Counted from the first letter of the stretch, positions 16,467 to 25,890 are shown. The stretch: DNA of 50,127 bases from Oscillospiraceae bacterium (GCA_017848115.1 JAGAKZ010000002.1:1-50127), one strand, 5' to 3'. The notes: generated by a model not told the origin, from the sequence alone. Made by a program: numbers and translations.

Positions 16467-17645
16467 ATGATAGTTAAACCAAAAACAAGAGGATTTATCT
16501 GTACAACAGCACACCCGACAGGTTGTCGTCAGATAGTAAAATCTCAGATAGAATATGCAAAAGCTCACAAGTCAGATGCAGGATTCAAAAAAGTTCTTAT
16601 AATAGGTTCGTCTATGGGATACGGACTTTCTTCAAGAATCTCTGCTGCTTATTCATGCGGAGCTGCTACTCTGGGTGTTATTTTTGACAAGCCCGGTACG
16701 GAAGGAAGAACAGGTTCGGCCGGTTGGTACAATACAGCTGCTTTTGAAGAATTTGCACATGCAGACGGACTGTATGCAAAGACTATAAACGGAGATGCTT
16801 TCTCAAAGGAAATCAAAGAGAAAACAATAGAAATGATACGAAATGATCTCGGAAAAGTAGATGCAGTTATTTATAGTCTTGCAGCACCTAAGAGAACAAC
16901 ACCTGACGGAACTACATACAGTTCGGTTCTCAAAACTACAAACAGTGAATATACAAACAAGACTATAGACCTTAAAGATAACACTATAAAGGAAGTAACC
17001 ATAACACCGGCAACTGATGAAGAAATCACAGCCACTGTAAAAGTTATGGGTGGTGAAGACTGGCTTGACTGGATAGACGCTCTTTCTGACGCAGGTGTTA
17101 TAGAGGAAAATGCTGTAACAGTTGCTTATTCATATATCGGACCTGAGATCACATATCCTATGTATACAAAAGGTTCAATAGGCAAGGCAAAAGAACACCT
17201 TTTTGAAACTTCCAAGCAGATAACACAGAAGTATAAAGGAATAAGTGCATATGTTTCGGTAAACAAGGCACTTGTTACACAGTCAAGCGCTGCTATACCT
17301 GTAGTTCCTCTCTATATTTCTATTCTCTACAAAATCATGAAGAAATACGGAAATCATGAAGGCTGTATAGAACAGATGACAAGACTTTTCACTGATAAGC
17401 TTTCTAGTAATACGGCAAAGACAGATGAAAACGGCATGATACGTCTTGATGACTATGAGATGCAGGAAGACATACAGAAGGCAGTTCTTGATGTATGGGA
17501 TAATGTATCTACTGAAAATATAAAGGAAGTTGCTGATATAGAAGGTTACTGGAGTGATTTCTTCGGTCTTTTCGGATTTGGCGCTGACGGAGTGGATTAT
17601 GATGCAGATACAAATCCGGTTTACGATATAGATTCTCTTAAATAA
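16467..17645 (+). CDS. fabV: FabV-type enoyl-ACP/trans-2-enoyl-CoA reductase
   Basis: A 392-aa NADH-dependent reductase of the FabV/TER family, which reduces the trans-2 double bond of enoyl-ACP (fatty-acid elongation) or crotonyl-CoA (butyrate route). Visible marks are the family N-terminus MIVKPKTRGFICTTAHPTGC, the dinucleotide-binding GSSMGYGLSSR (47-57), the W-x-YNT block and the Tyr-x8-Lys catalytic pair Y233/K242 with the surrounding YTKGSIGKAK. Full length and free of damage. AAAGGAG is 9 nt before the ATG. No trans-enoyl FabI or FabK is in the window; this may be the main enoyl reductase or the butyrate-type enzyme. Confidence 0.93.
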   Translation: MIVKPKTRGFICTTAHPTGCRQIVKSQIEYAKAHKSDAGFKKVLIIGSSMGYGLSSRISAAYSCGAATLGVIFDKPGTEGRTGSAGWYNTAAFEEFAHADGLYAKTINGDAFSKEIKEKTIEMIRNDLGKVDAVIYSLAAPKRTTPDGTTYSSVLKTTNSEYTNKTIDLKDNTIKEVTITPATDEEITATVKVMGGEDWLDWIDALSDAGVIEENAVTVAYSYIGPEITYPMYTKGSIGKAKEHLFETSKQITQKYKGISAYVSVNKALVTQSSAAIPVVPLYISILYKIMKKYGNHEGCIEQMTRLFTDKLSSNTAKTDENGMIRLDDYEMQEDIQKAVLDVWDNVSTENIKEVADIEGYWSDFFGLFGFGADGVDYDADTNPVYDIDSLK

Positions 17646-17684
17646 ATTATAGTTTCATATTATTTTTTCGATGAGGCGATTTTT

Positions 17685-19049
17685 TTGAAAACTAACTCAA
17701 CTGATTTAACTGATTCACGTGTTTTTTATAAATCAGTTTTTACGCTTGTTCTGCCTATGGCACTGCAAAATCTCATAAATGTTGCAGTAACTTCAGCAGA
17801 TGTTATGATGCTGGGGAAACTGGGGGATACGGTATTGTCAGGGGCATCTCTTGCAGGGCAGGTACAGTATATAATGACCCTTATTTTCTTTGGGATAACA
17901 TCGGGGTCAGCTGTTTTGTCTGCACAGTACTGGGGTAAAAATGATGTAGACGCAGTAGAAAAAATTCTTGGAATAGCACTGAAGTTTTCTCTGATTATTT
18001 CAGTAATATTTACGTTTATATCAATAGCCTTTCCTTATCAGTGTATGTCGCTTTTTTCAAATGAACAACCTGTTATAGAAGAAGGTGTAAAATATCTTCG
18101 TATACTTTCTGTTTCGTATATATTTACATCTGTTACGATGATTTATCTTAATATAATGCGAAGCGTGGAGAGAGTTATTATCTCAACAGTTGTATATCTT
18201 TCATCACTTATATGCAATATAACTTTGAACTGGTTACTTATTTTCGGAAAGTTCGGACTTCCTGAACTTGGAATACAGGGTGCTGCTGTAGCTACATGCA
18301 TAGCGAGAATAATGGAGTTTATAATAGTTGCAGTGTATTCCAAAAGTAAAAAGACACCTGTTCATTTTAGAATTTCAAATATACTGAAAAATGACAAACT
18401 GCTTTTTAAGGATTTTCTGAAATATTCGCTTCCTGTTATGCTCAATGAACTTGCGTGGGGAGCAGGCGGTGCAATGAATACTCTTATAATGGGTAAACTC
18501 GGTGAAACTGTAGTTTCTGCAAATGCAGTAGCTCAGAATGTAAGACAGCTTGCTACTGTTGTTGCTTTCGGAATAGCCAATGCAACTGCTATAATGCTTG
18601 GAAAAGTCATAGGTTCAGGAGAACTGAAAAAGGCAGAAGAATATTCTAAGAGATTTGTAAAACTTACACTTATTGTAGGCGCATCGGCAACGTTGATAGT
18701 ACTTTGTGTCAGACCTGTTATGATACAGTTCATGGAATTGTCGGCGCAGGCGGAAGAATACCTTGGAATCATGCTTCTGGTAATGAGCTATTTTGTTTTT
18801 GCACAGGCATTTAACACTACTATGGTAGTCGGTGTATTCAGATCGGGAGGAGATACTATTTTCGGACTGATAATGGATATTTCGACTATGTGGGGCTGTT
18901 CCATACTTTTCGGCGCACTTTCAGCATTTGTTTTTAAACTGAGTGTTCCGCTTGTTTATATAATTCTTATGAGCGATGAAATAATCAAAATACCGCTTAG
19001 TATATACAGATATCGTTCTAAAAAGTGGCTCAGGAACGTCACGAGATAA
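17685..19049 (+). CDS. MATE-family multidrug/cation exporter
   Basis: A 454-aa membrane protein with about 12 helices and MATE-type motifs: ALPMALQNLINVAV-like helix 1 (TLVLPMALQNLINVAVTSAD), the DVMMLGKLGD loop, and a second-half repeat with NELAWGAGGAMNTLIMGKLGE. It exports drugs or metabolites in exchange for Na+ or H+. The start is a TTG with GAGG upstream. No promoter is seen in the 39-nt gap after fabV, so readthrough is likely. Ends at the terminator 19060-19099. Confidence 0.92.
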   Translation: MKTNSTDLTDSRVFYKSVFTLVLPMALQNLINVAVTSADVMMLGKLGDTVLSGASLAGQVQYIMTLIFFGITSGSAVLSAQYWGKNDVDAVEKILGIALKFSLIISVIFTFISIAFPYQCMSLFSNEQPVIEEGVKYLRILSVSYIFTSVTMIYLNIMRSVERVIISTVVYLSSLICNITLNWLLIFGKFGLPELGIQGAAVATCIARIMEFIIVAVYSKSKKTPVHFRISNILKNDKLLFKDFLKYSLPVMLNELAWGAGGAMNTLIMGKLGETVVSANAVAQNVRQLATVVAFGIANATAIMLGKVIGSGELKKAEEYSKRFVKLTLIVGASATLIVLCVRPVMIQFMELSAQAEEYLGIMLLVMSYFVFAQAFNTTMVVGVFRSGGDTIFGLIMDISTMWGCSILFGALSAFVFKLSVPLVYIILMSDEIIKIPLSIYRYRSKKWLRNVTR

Positions 19050-19059
19050 ATTAAAAATC

Positions 19060-19099
19060 TTCGGGTGCATTTTCTATAAATGTATCCGAATATTTTTTT
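19060..19099 (+). terminator. Terminator of the MATE gene
   Basis: A 13-bp stem with two G-T wobbles (19060-19072 with 19078-19090), followed by a T-rich run. Confidence 0.78.
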
Positions 19100-19157
19100 G
19101 TGTTTCATAATCGTTAAAATGCAATATAATAGTCATTAATTTCATTTGCTTTGTTGA

Positions 19158-19186
19158 TTGACAACATTTCTTGTGAATGATAATAT
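19158..19186 (+). promoter_or_regulatory. Promoter of the galactanase gene
   Basis: A consensus TTGACA (19158-19163) and TAATAT (19181-19186) with a 17-bp spacer. The TTG at 19158 is also the first possible start of the frame, but it is the -35 box and therefore not transcribed. Confidence 0.78.
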
Positions 19187-19235
19187 AAATATAGCAATGT
19201 TGTATAAAGATTGGATAAAAATGAGGTTTGCTATT

Positions 19236-21146
19236 ATGAAGATTAAAAATGTAATCACATTTATACTATCAATGTGTATAGTATCAGGAACAGCAGGAGT
19301 TTCTGACAGATGCAATGCGGAAGGTGCAGTATACAAAGAAGTTACTTTTCCTTCGATAGATGTAAATGACGGAGAAGTTATAAAAGGTGTGGATATTTCA
19401 TCAATAATTTCGCTTGAAAAAAGCGGAGTTGTTTTCAGAAATGAAAAAGGTGAAAAACAGGATATTTTTCTTACACTGAAAAATGCAGGTGTGAACTATA
19501 TACGTGTAAGAGTATGGAATGAGCCGTATAACTCATCAGGTGCAACATACGGAGGCGGTGCAAATGACATTGATACGGCTGTAAAAATTGCACAGAGATG
19601 TGCAGAGTACGGGCTTAAATTACTTGTGGATTTTCATTATTCTGATTTCTGGGCAGATCCCGGAAAGCAGTATTGTCCTAAGTCGTGGAAAGGATATGAC
19701 CTTACAAAAAAATCAGAAGCAATAAAAGAATTTACATCGTCATCACTTTCGAAGATTTCCGCTACAGGTGTACAAATCGGTATGGTTCAGATAGGAAATG
19801 AAACTACATCGGGAATGTGTGGAGAATATGACTGGAATAATGTGTGTTCGCTTATGAATTCAGCATCTTCGGTGATAAGAAAATTTGATAAGGACATACT
19901 TATAGCGTTACATTTTACAAACCCGGAAAAAACAGAGCAGATATACAGTCTTGCATCAAAAGTAAGCAGGGTGGATTATGATGTGTTTGCAACATCGTAT
20001 TATCCCTATTGGCATGGTACGCTTTCAAATCTGACAGAAGTACTTAAAAATATTTCACAGAAGTACGATAAGTATGTAATGGTAGCTGAGACTTCATGGG
20101 CAAATTCGTTTGAAGATACAGATATGCATTCAAATACTATTTCTGAAACCGGACAGCTTGGAAATTATGTTTCGTATGATGTAAGCGTTCAAGGACAGAT
20201 AAATTCTGTAAGTGACGTATTCAAAGCAGTAGCAGATGCAGGACAGAAGGGAATAGGTGTTTTCTACTGGGAACCTGCATGGATAACTGTCGGAAATGAT
20301 TATAATTCAAATATGCAGATATGGGAAAAACATGGTTCAGGATGGGCTTCCAAAGCAGCAGGAGAATATCAGGAAGATGCTGCAAAATATCATGGAGGAA
20401 GTGCAGTCGATAATCAGGCTCTTTTTGATAAAGAAGGCAATCCCCTTGATTCGCTGTATCTTTTTAGTCATATCACTTCTGAGAAAAAATCTTTAAAAGA
20501 AAATCTTCTTAAAAATCCCGGGTTTGAATCAGATAAAACAGATACATCATCTCCTGTTTTATGGAAAATTACTGATACAACAAGCGGAGAATATTCAAAA
20601 TTTACAGTTAATTCCGAGATGGTGAGAAACGGAGAATATTCTTTGCACTGGTACTCTGCAGACTCGTTTGAAAATTCGTCTGCCCTCACCGAAATTACAG
20701 CAGAATGTGATGGAAATTATAAATTTTCTTCATACTTTGCAGGAGAAAAAAGTACCTGTAAGATAAGAATATATGTAAATAATGTATTGAAAGACGAAAA
20801 TACATGCAAACCTGTTGCATATAACAGCTGGGATAAACTTTCTGTTATGGCTTATGCAAAAAAAGGTGATGTTATAAAAGCTGAAATATCCGTTACAGGT
20901 GATAAGGAAGGATATGGTTCAGCTGATGACTGTTTTATGGAAGTTGACGAAAATGTTTCTGATAAAAAACAGCCCGGAGATATTAATAATGATAACAAAA
21001 TAGATATTGCAGACCTTGTTTGTTTTAAAGAATATTTATTTGGTATAAAAAATGTGTCCGGTGATTACAGTATTTACGATATTGATTCAGACGGAAAGGT
21101 GGATATAAAAGATTTTGTATTATTTAAAAATCTTCTTTTATCATAG
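19236..21146 (+). CDS. Secreted GH53 endo-beta-1,4-galactanase with dockerin
   Basis: A 636-aa precursor. Signal peptide: MKIKNVITFILSMCIVSGTA and following, with cleavage near CNA-EG. The GH53 domain (about 40-430) has GVDISSI, YIRVRVWNEPY and GGGANDID; the acid/base is E189 in QIGNETTSGM and the nucleophile is E285 in MVAETSWA. It is expected to cleave beta-1,4-galactan of pectin. Next is a carbohydrate-binding-like beta-sandwich starting NLLKNPGFES. The last 60 residues are a type I dockerin with two Ca-binding repeats (DINNDNKIDIADL and DIDSDGKVDIKDF), so the enzyme would dock on a cohesin. ATG 19236 is chosen because GAGG lies 10 nt before it and because the frame upstream contains the promoter. 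Confidence 0.93.
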   Translation: MKIKNVITFILSMCIVSGTAGVSDRCNAEGAVYKEVTFPSIDVNDGEVIKGVDISSIISLEKSGVVFRNEKGEKQDIFLTLKNAGVNYIRVRVWNEPYNSSGATYGGGANDIDTAVKIAQRCAEYGLKLLVDFHYSDFWADPGKQYCPKSWKGYDLTKKSEAIKEFTSSSLSKISATGVQIGMVQIGNETTSGMCGEYDWNNVCSLMNSASSVIRKFDKDILIALHFTNPEKTEQIYSLASKVSRVDYDVFATSYYPYWHGTLSNLTEVLKNISQKYDKYVMVAETSWANSFEDTDMHSNTISETGQLGNYVSYDVSVQGQINSVSDVFKAVADAGQKGIGVFYWEPAWITVGNDYNSNMQIWEKHGSGWASKAAGEYQEDAAKYHGGSAVDNQALFDKEGNPLDSLYLFSHITSEKKSLKENLLKNPGFESDKTDTSSPVLWKITDTTSGEYSKFTVNSEMVRNGEYSLHWYSADSFENSSALTEITAECDGNYKFSSYFAGEKSTCKIRIYVNNVLKDENTCKPVAYNSWDKLSVMAYAKKGDVIKAEISVTGDKEGYGSADDCFMEVDENVSDKKQPGDINNDNKIDIADLVCFKEYLFGIKNVSGDYSIYDIDSDGKVDIKDFVLFKNLLLS

Positions 21147-21227
21147 TTTGTAAAGTAACTTTTTTTCATCTGAATATGTAATAAATATTTTTTCTATAAC
21201 ATATTATTTTATCAGGGTGATCTTGAT

Positions 21228-21914
21228 ATGTTTACAGAAATTATAGCAGAAGCATTAAAAAATCTGGTTTTCTTTGCGCTTCATGTTGATAACACCGGAG
21301 TATTTCCGAAGCCTTTATCCAAGGAAGAAGAAGAAAAATATTTCAGACTTATGAATGAAGAAAATGACAAGGAAGCACGAAATAAACTTATAGAACACAA
21401 TCTTCGCCTTGTAGCACATATAATAAAAAAATATTATTCAAAATCAGGTGATCAGGAAGAACTGATATCAATAGGTACGATAGGGCTTATAAAAGCTGTA
21501 TCCACGTTTAAAAGTGAAAAGGGAAGCAGATTTGCAACATATGCAAGTCGCTGTATAGAAAATGAAATACTTATGAATTTTCGGGCTCTTAAAAAGACAG
21601 CCGGTGATATATATATGGATACACCGATAGATACAGATAAAGACGGAAATCAGTTGACACTCGTTGATATAATTGCTGATGATACTTCGGTAACAGATGA
21701 AGTGGAACTCATAATAAATTCCCGTAAGCTTTATTCTGATATAGAAAAATGTCTTGATAAAAGAGAACTCGAAATTATTACATTCAGATATGGTTTGTTT
21801 GGATACGAACCACTTACTCAGAAACAAGTATCTGATAAATTGGGTATATCTCGTAGTTATGTATCAAGAATAGAGAAAAAAGCGTTATCGAAATTAAAAA
21901 AACGTATGATGTAA
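21228..21914 (+). CDS. sigK: Sporulation sigma factor SigK
   Basis: A 228-aa sigma-70 family protein matching pro-SigK: an N-terminal hydrophobic pro-segment (LKNLVFFALHVDNTGVFPKPLS), core-binding region 2 with HNLRLVAHIIKKYY and [17 protein letters not shown], promoter-melting residues [15 protein letters not shown], and region 4 helix-turn-helix QKQVSDKLGISRSYVSRIEKKAL. It directs late mother-cell gene expression in sporulation. The gene is intact and not interrupted by a skin element. The pro-sequence implies activation by SpoIVFB-type cleavage. A CATATTAT at 21200-21207 resembles a SigE -10 box, but no good -35 was found. Confidence 0.92.
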   Translation: MFTEIIAEALKNLVFFALHVDNTGVFPKPLSKEEEEKYFRLMNEENDKEARNKLIEHNLRLVAHIIKKYYSKSGDQEELISIGTIGLIKAVSTFKSEKGSRFATYASRCIENEILMNFRALKKTAGDIYMDTPIDTDKDGNQLTLVDIIADDTSVTDEVELIINSRKLYSDIEKCLDKRELEIITFRYGLFGYEPLTQKQVSDKLGISRSYVSRIEKKALSKLKKRMM

Positions 21915-22045
21915 AAAGTATTGCTGTCTGGTTGGTAACAATTTTTTTAATTTATCCCGCTGTTTTTGATACCGTTTTGTAATCACTTGTAATTAATATA
22001 ACATAATTATAATGAATTATTAACACTTTATTTACATTTATATGT

Positions 22046-22251
22046 TATAATCATGAACAAGGTAGCAGTAATTTTCGCACTGATAGCCTACTGTAACAAC
22101 GCTGTTAGTTGATTCAGCGCATTACAGATGTTTGTTTTGTTTGATTTTGTAACTAAAACGATTAATGGAGTCGTGATTTTTATTTTTTATCTGGACTGTA
22201 TTGCGAAAAAATATAAAATTTAATACAGTCTGTTACAGAAAAGAGGACTAT
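22046..22251 (+). ncRNA. Candidate structured leader RNA of the C39/SH3/dockerin gene
   Basis: Of the 337-nt gap 21915-22251, the second half appears transcribed: an extended -10 (TG-T-TATAAT, 22046-22051) predicts an ~195-nt leader. Hairpin 1 pairs 22062-22069 with 22079-22082 and 22088-22091. Hairpin 2 pairs 22092-22096 with 22122-22126 and 22100-22104 with 22115-22119. It matches no riboswitch consensus that I can recall. The first half of the gap (21915-22019) shows only AT-rich sequence. Confidence 0.4.
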
Positions 22252-24135
22252 ATGTTTAAGAATTCTAAAAGCGGCATAAAAAAAGTAGTTGCTGCAGTTT
22301 CAGCTGTTGCACTTGCTTTTTCAAATGCAGCGTATTTCAGCGTGCGGGATATTTGTATAGTAGAAGCGGCAAGCGGGGAATACAAGACATGGAAACAGAG
22401 TGATTCAAGATGGGGAAGTATCTATCTTGGAGGAAGCAGTGAAACAATAAGTCAGAGTGGTTGTGCGATTACATCAATAGCTATGCTTTTGGTGAAAGCA
22501 GGTTATTTTGATGAAGCAGATTTTAATCCGGGTGTATTTTGTGAGTTTATGAACGCCAATGGAGGACTTGATGGTTCAGGTAACATTTATTGGGGAGTTG
22601 TTTCGAAACTTGTTCCGGACTTTGCTTTTTGTGGAACAGCATATCTTTATGGTTCCACAGAGGAAGAGAAAACAGCAGAGATAAAATCATATCTTGATCA
22701 GGGTTATTATCTTGTAGCGGACGTTCGATATTCAGGTCATTGGGTTGCAGTTGACAGAGTTGAAAACGGTACAGTATATATGATAGACCCGGCAAGAAAT
22801 ACGTCGGATATCATGTTTGAACAGTATGATTTCCGTGGTTCGACCAGAGTTAAGATGTATAAACCAGGTGGAAATATTGTACCTGTTACTCCGCCTGTAG
22901 TTTCAAAACCGGTAACATATGAAACAGGTTCTTATGTTACAACATCTGCACTTAATGTTCGTACAGAACCGTCAACAAATGGTGCAAAGATAGATCTTAT
23001 TGAAAATAACACGCAGGTAAATGTAACTGAAATATCAGGAAACTGGGGAAAAATATCAATAAACGGTCAGACTGGATGGATATGCCTTGATTATTCTTTC
23101 AGAACCGGAGATATTAAAGAAGAGATTATTTCCTACACAACAGGTACATATAAGGTTAATGATGTAATAAATTACAGAGAAAGTCCGGATGTGTATTCAC
23201 AGACATATGGACTTATACATACAGGTACAGTGCTTGATATAACAGAAATTTCCGGTATATGGGGAAAGACTGTATACAGCGGAAAAGAATGCTGGATATG
23301 TCTTGAATACGCTGACAGAACAGGTGATATTACGGTAACAGAGGCACCTGTTACTACAACACCTGAAGTTACTACAGTTCCGGAAACTACAGCACCTGTG
23401 GTAACAGAAGCTGTAACAACACAGATTCAGGCTGAAAAGCTGTATGTAACAGGTGATGTGCTTAATTTCCGAGTAGGAGCAGGTACAAACAATTCTGTTA
23501 TCTGCCTTATTCCTGCAGGGACAGAGGTTATTGTTTCGCAGATATCAGGAAACTGGGGCAGGACAACCTATAATGGTTCTGTAGGCTGGATATGTCTTGA
23601 TTATGCAGTGTGTATGGACATACCTGAAGAAACTCAGCCTGTAGTTGTAACGACTCCTGAAGTTACTACAGTAACAGAAGCTGTAACTACTACAACTTCT
23701 ACCACTACTACAGTAGCAACAACCACATCTCCAGTAACAACTACAACAACCGAGGCAGTAACTACTACAACTCCGGCTGTTACAACTGTTCCCGTTACAA
23801 CTCCTGTAGCAGATATGACAACAGAGGTTTTAACTACTACAGAGCCAACGACTACAACAACAGTTACTACGACTGTGACCCAAACAACAACGTTACAGCC
23901 TCCGGTGACAGATAGTACAGATAGTAACGCACCTGATTTTGAAACTGAATATATCAAGGGTGATATTAATCTTGATGAAAAGATCGATATATTTGATATA
24001 ATAGCTTTTGTAAATATTATGCTTGACGAAAGCGGAGCGTTACCTGAGCAGCTTGTAAGTGCAGCTGATCTTAATAATGATGGCGTTATTTCTGCAAGAG
24101 ATTACGCATCAATGAAAATGATATTACTTTCGTAA
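22252..24135 (+). CDS. Secreted C39-like peptidase with three SH3 domains and dockerin
   Basis: A 627-aa precursor beginning at ATG 22252 (AGAGGA 4 nt before); an upstream TTG frame has no ribosome site. After a signal peptide (KKVVAAVSAVALAFSNAAYF region) comes a Peptidase_C39_2-like domain with C71 (SGCAITS), H163 (SGHWVAVD) and D179 (MIDP), all three catalytic residues in place. Three SH3b repeats follow (about 226-283, 297-354, 396-453), each ending GWICLDY or CWICLEY. A Thr-rich linker (about 462-560) leads to a type I dockerin (566-627: DINLDEKIDIFDI and DLNNDGVISARDY). Probably a cell-wall- or complex-associated protease/peptidase; the target is unknown. Confidence 0.85.
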   Translation: MFKNSKSGIKKVVAAVSAVALAFSNAAYFSVRDICIVEAASGEYKTWKQSDSRWGSIYLGGSSETISQSGCAITSIAMLLVKAGYFDEADFNPGVFCEFMNANGGLDGSGNIYWGVVSKLVPDFAFCGTAYLYGSTEEEKTAEIKSYLDQGYYLVADVRYSGHWVAVDRVENGTVYMIDPARNTSDIMFEQYDFRGSTRVKMYKPGGNIVPVTPPVVSKPVTYETGSYVTTSALNVRTEPSTNGAKIDLIENNTQVNVTEISGNWGKISINGQTGWICLDYSFRTGDIKEEIISYTTGTYKVNDVINYRESPDVYSQTYGLIHTGTVLDITEISGIWGKTVYSGKECWICLEYADRTGDITVTEAPVTTTPEVTTVPETTAPVVTEAVTTQIQAEKLYVTGDVLNFRVGAGTNNSVICLIPAGTEVIVSQISGNWGRTTYNGSVGWICLDYAVCMDIPEETQPVVVTTPEVTTVTEAVTTTTSTTTTVATTTSPVTTTTTEAVTTTTPAVTTVPVTTPVADMTTEVLTTTEPTTTTTVTTTVTQTTTLQPPVTDSTDSNAPDFETEYIKGDINLDEKIDIFDIIAFVNIMLDESGALPEQLVSAADLNNDGVISARDYASMKMILLS

Positions 24136-24160
24136 TTTTTTTGAATATTTTTAATTGAAG

Positions 24161-24208
24161 ATAACCTTCACTCATAAAATCGTATGTTTTTGAGTGAGGT
24201 TATTTTTT
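24161..24208 (+). terminator. Terminator of the C39/SH3/dockerin gene
   Basis: A 13-bp stem with one bulge (24161-24174 with 24191-24203) followed by a T run. Confidence 0.78.
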
Positions 24209-24282
24209 TGTAGAAAATAAAATTTTATGTTATCGAATAAACACATCAGAAATTGTCAAAGATACAATTGGAGGTGTTTATC

Positions 24283-25026
24283 TTGAATATATTTAACAAA
24301 ATTAAAAAATCACAGTTGTTTACCAAAAAAAGTTATTATGGTGCGTTGGCGATATGTCTTGTGATGGTTGGAGTGGCTTGTTTTTATTCTTATAATAAAA
24401 CAACCAATGATCTTACCAAACGTATGGAATATGTCGCAGAAAAGCCGGTAACAACTGCACAGGATGAAGCTATTGGCGTTGATGAGAAAAAAGATGGTGT
24501 AAAAAAAGAAAAAACAGTCACAACAGTTACTGTTACCGAAAAAACAGCTAAAACAGAAGCTAAGACAGAAATTTCTTATCCCAAACAAGCGATTGCAGAA
24601 ACTTCGACATATCGCAGTTTTTCTATTCCGATAAATGGAGAAATAATTCAGGATTTCAGTGGCGAAGAACTTGTAAAAAATCAGACAACAGGTGCATGGC
24701 AAACACACAACGGAATAGATATATCCGGAAATATAGGTGATGAAGTAAAGGCTATGGCAGAGGGGACAGTACTTGATGTATTTGAGGATCACTTGTGGGG
24801 CGTAGTTGTTGTGATAGATCATGGCGATGGAATGACAGCAAGATACTGCGGGCTTAATAAGGGTGTTACTGTTGAGAAGGATGCACATGTATCAAAAGAT
24901 GAAGTAATTGGTGCTCTTGGAAATACAGCGGACATAGAATCCTCAATGGAAGTTCATCTTCATTTTGAAATCATCAGAAACGATATGTATCTGAATCCTA
25001 TAGATATTATAAATAATCAAGGATAA
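24283..25026 (+). CDS. SpoIIQ-like M23 (LytM) metallopeptidase
   Basis: A 247-aa membrane-anchored protein. TTG 24283 is the start because GGAGGTG lies 6 nt before it. One membrane helix (about 18-36) leads to a Thr/Lys-rich linker and then an M23 domain at about 110-240. All zinc ligands are present: H142 and D146 (HNGIDI), and H225-x-H227 (HLHFE). The layout and length fit SpoIIQ of clostridia, which keeps the zinc site, unlike the Bacillus subtilis protein. SpoIIQ acts in the forespore membrane during engulfment, pairing with SpoIIIAH. No SigF/SigG promoter was recognised, so SpoIIQ itself is a probable but not certain identification. Confidence 0.72.
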   Translation: MNIFNKIKKSQLFTKKSYYGALAICLVMVGVACFYSYNKTTNDLTKRMEYVAEKPVTTAQDEAIGVDEKKDGVKKEKTVTTVTVTEKTAKTEAKTEISYPKQAIAETSTYRSFSIPINGEIIQDFSGEELVKNQTTGAWQTHNGIDISGNIGDEVKAMAEGTVLDVFEDHLWGVVVVIDHGDGMTARYCGLNKGVTVEKDAHVSKDEVIGALGNTADIESSMEVHLHFEIIRNDMYLNPIDIINNQG

Positions 25027-25034
25027 TATTTTTT

Positions 25035-25069
25035 AAAAAGACGGTCGTGATGCAAGCGGCTGTCTTTTT
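25035..25069 (+). terminator. Terminator of the M23 gene
   Basis: A 13-bp stem with two wobbles (25035-25047 with 25057-25069), ending in five T. Confidence 0.78.
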
Positions 25070-25122
25070 GTAATATAAACTAAAAAAATATGTAAATTTA
25101 AAAATTTTAATTTATTTTTAAT

Positions 25123-25151
25123 TTGATTTTATTTTTGAAATATGATAAAAT
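25123..25151 (+). promoter_or_regulatory. Probable azlCD promoter
   Basis: TTGATT (25123-25128) and TAAAAT (25146-25151) with 17-bp spacing. Confidence 0.5.
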
Positions 25152-25188
25152 TATAATTTAGATAAACGTCAAAAAAGGAATGATATAT

Positions 25189-25890
25189 TTGAGGAGAAAT
25201 TTTTTGCATGGATTGATGCATGGAATACCGATAGCGCTCGGATATCTGTCGGTGTCATTCGGATTTGGAATAATGGCTGTAAAATCAGGTCTGTCACCGC
25301 TTGAAGCAGCAATAATATCTATTACAAATCTTACATCAGCAGGTCAGGCGGCTGGTGTTTCTATAATTGCGACAGGCGGTTCATTATTTGAAATGGCTGT
25401 TACGCAGTTTGTTATAAATATACGTTATTCTCTTATGTCTTTATCTCTTTCGCAAAAGCTTGACAAATCTTTTTCACCATTAAAAAGACTGATAGCGTCA
25501 TATGGTATAACAGATGAAATATTTGCAGTTGCATCGGTTCAGGACGGAAAATTAAAACCGGCTTATATGTATGGCATGATACTTATAGCATTTATAGGCT
25601 GGGTAGGCGGAACATGTGCGGGAGCATTGGCAGGAGAATTTTTACCTTCGATAGTTACTGACGCAATGGGAATAGTTTTATACGGAATGTTTCTGGCAAT
25701 AATAATCCCTCCTGCAAGAAAAAACAAAAGCATATTATTTGTTATAACTATAGCGGCTGTTATAAGTGTAATTTTTAAATATGTATTTACATCTGTATCA
25801 TCAGGCTTTGCAGTAATAATCAGTGCATTGATAGCGGCAATACTTGGAGCGTTGTTGTTTCCTGTCGATGATAAGGAGGAAGAACAGTGA
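25189..25890 (+). CDS. azlC: AzlC-type branched-chain amino acid exporter subunit
   Basis: A 233-aa protein with about 6 membrane helices and AzlC family blocks (FGFGIMAVKSGLSPLEAAIIS, TNLTSAGQAAG, FVINIRYSLMSLSLSQ). With AzlD it exports branched-chain amino acids or their analogues. The start is TTG 25189, at 8 nt from AAGGAA; the ATG at 25180 is in contact with the ribosome site. It overlaps azlD by 4 nt. Confidence 0.88.
   Translation: MRRNFLHGLMHGIPIALGYLSVSFGFGIMAVKSGLSPLEAAIISITNLTSAGQAAGVSIIATGGSLFEMAVTQFVINIRYSLMSLSLSQKLDKSFSPLKRLIASYGITDEIFAVASVQDGKLKPAYMYGMILIAFIGWVGGTCAGALAGEFLPSIVTDAMGIVLYGMFLAIIIPPARKNKSILFVITIAAVISVIFKYVFTSVSSGFAVIISALIAAILGALLFPVDDKEEEQ

Noticed and set aside
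19158-19235. N-terminal extension of the galactanase from TTG 19158
   Set aside because: The TTG is the -35 box of a good promoter, no ribosome site precedes it, and the signal peptide begins at ATG 19236.
21228-21914. Skin-type element interrupting sigK
   Set aside because: The gene is continuous from the pro-sequence to region 4.
21966-21992. WalR box (TGTAAT-x-TGTAAT) upstream of the C39/SH3 gene
   Set aside because: The two half-sites are 4 bp apart, not the 5 bp of the known box, and lie about 55 bp upstream of the predicted -10.
23690-23900. Repeated ACTACAACA units resembling a repeat array
   Set aside because: They are low-complexity codons for Thr in a linker, with no regular spacer; not a CRISPR or VNTR.
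23634-23957. Val/Thr-rich minus-strand frame of 107 aa
   Set aside because: It is the antisense of the Thr-rich linker of the C39/SH3/dockerin gene, with no start signals.
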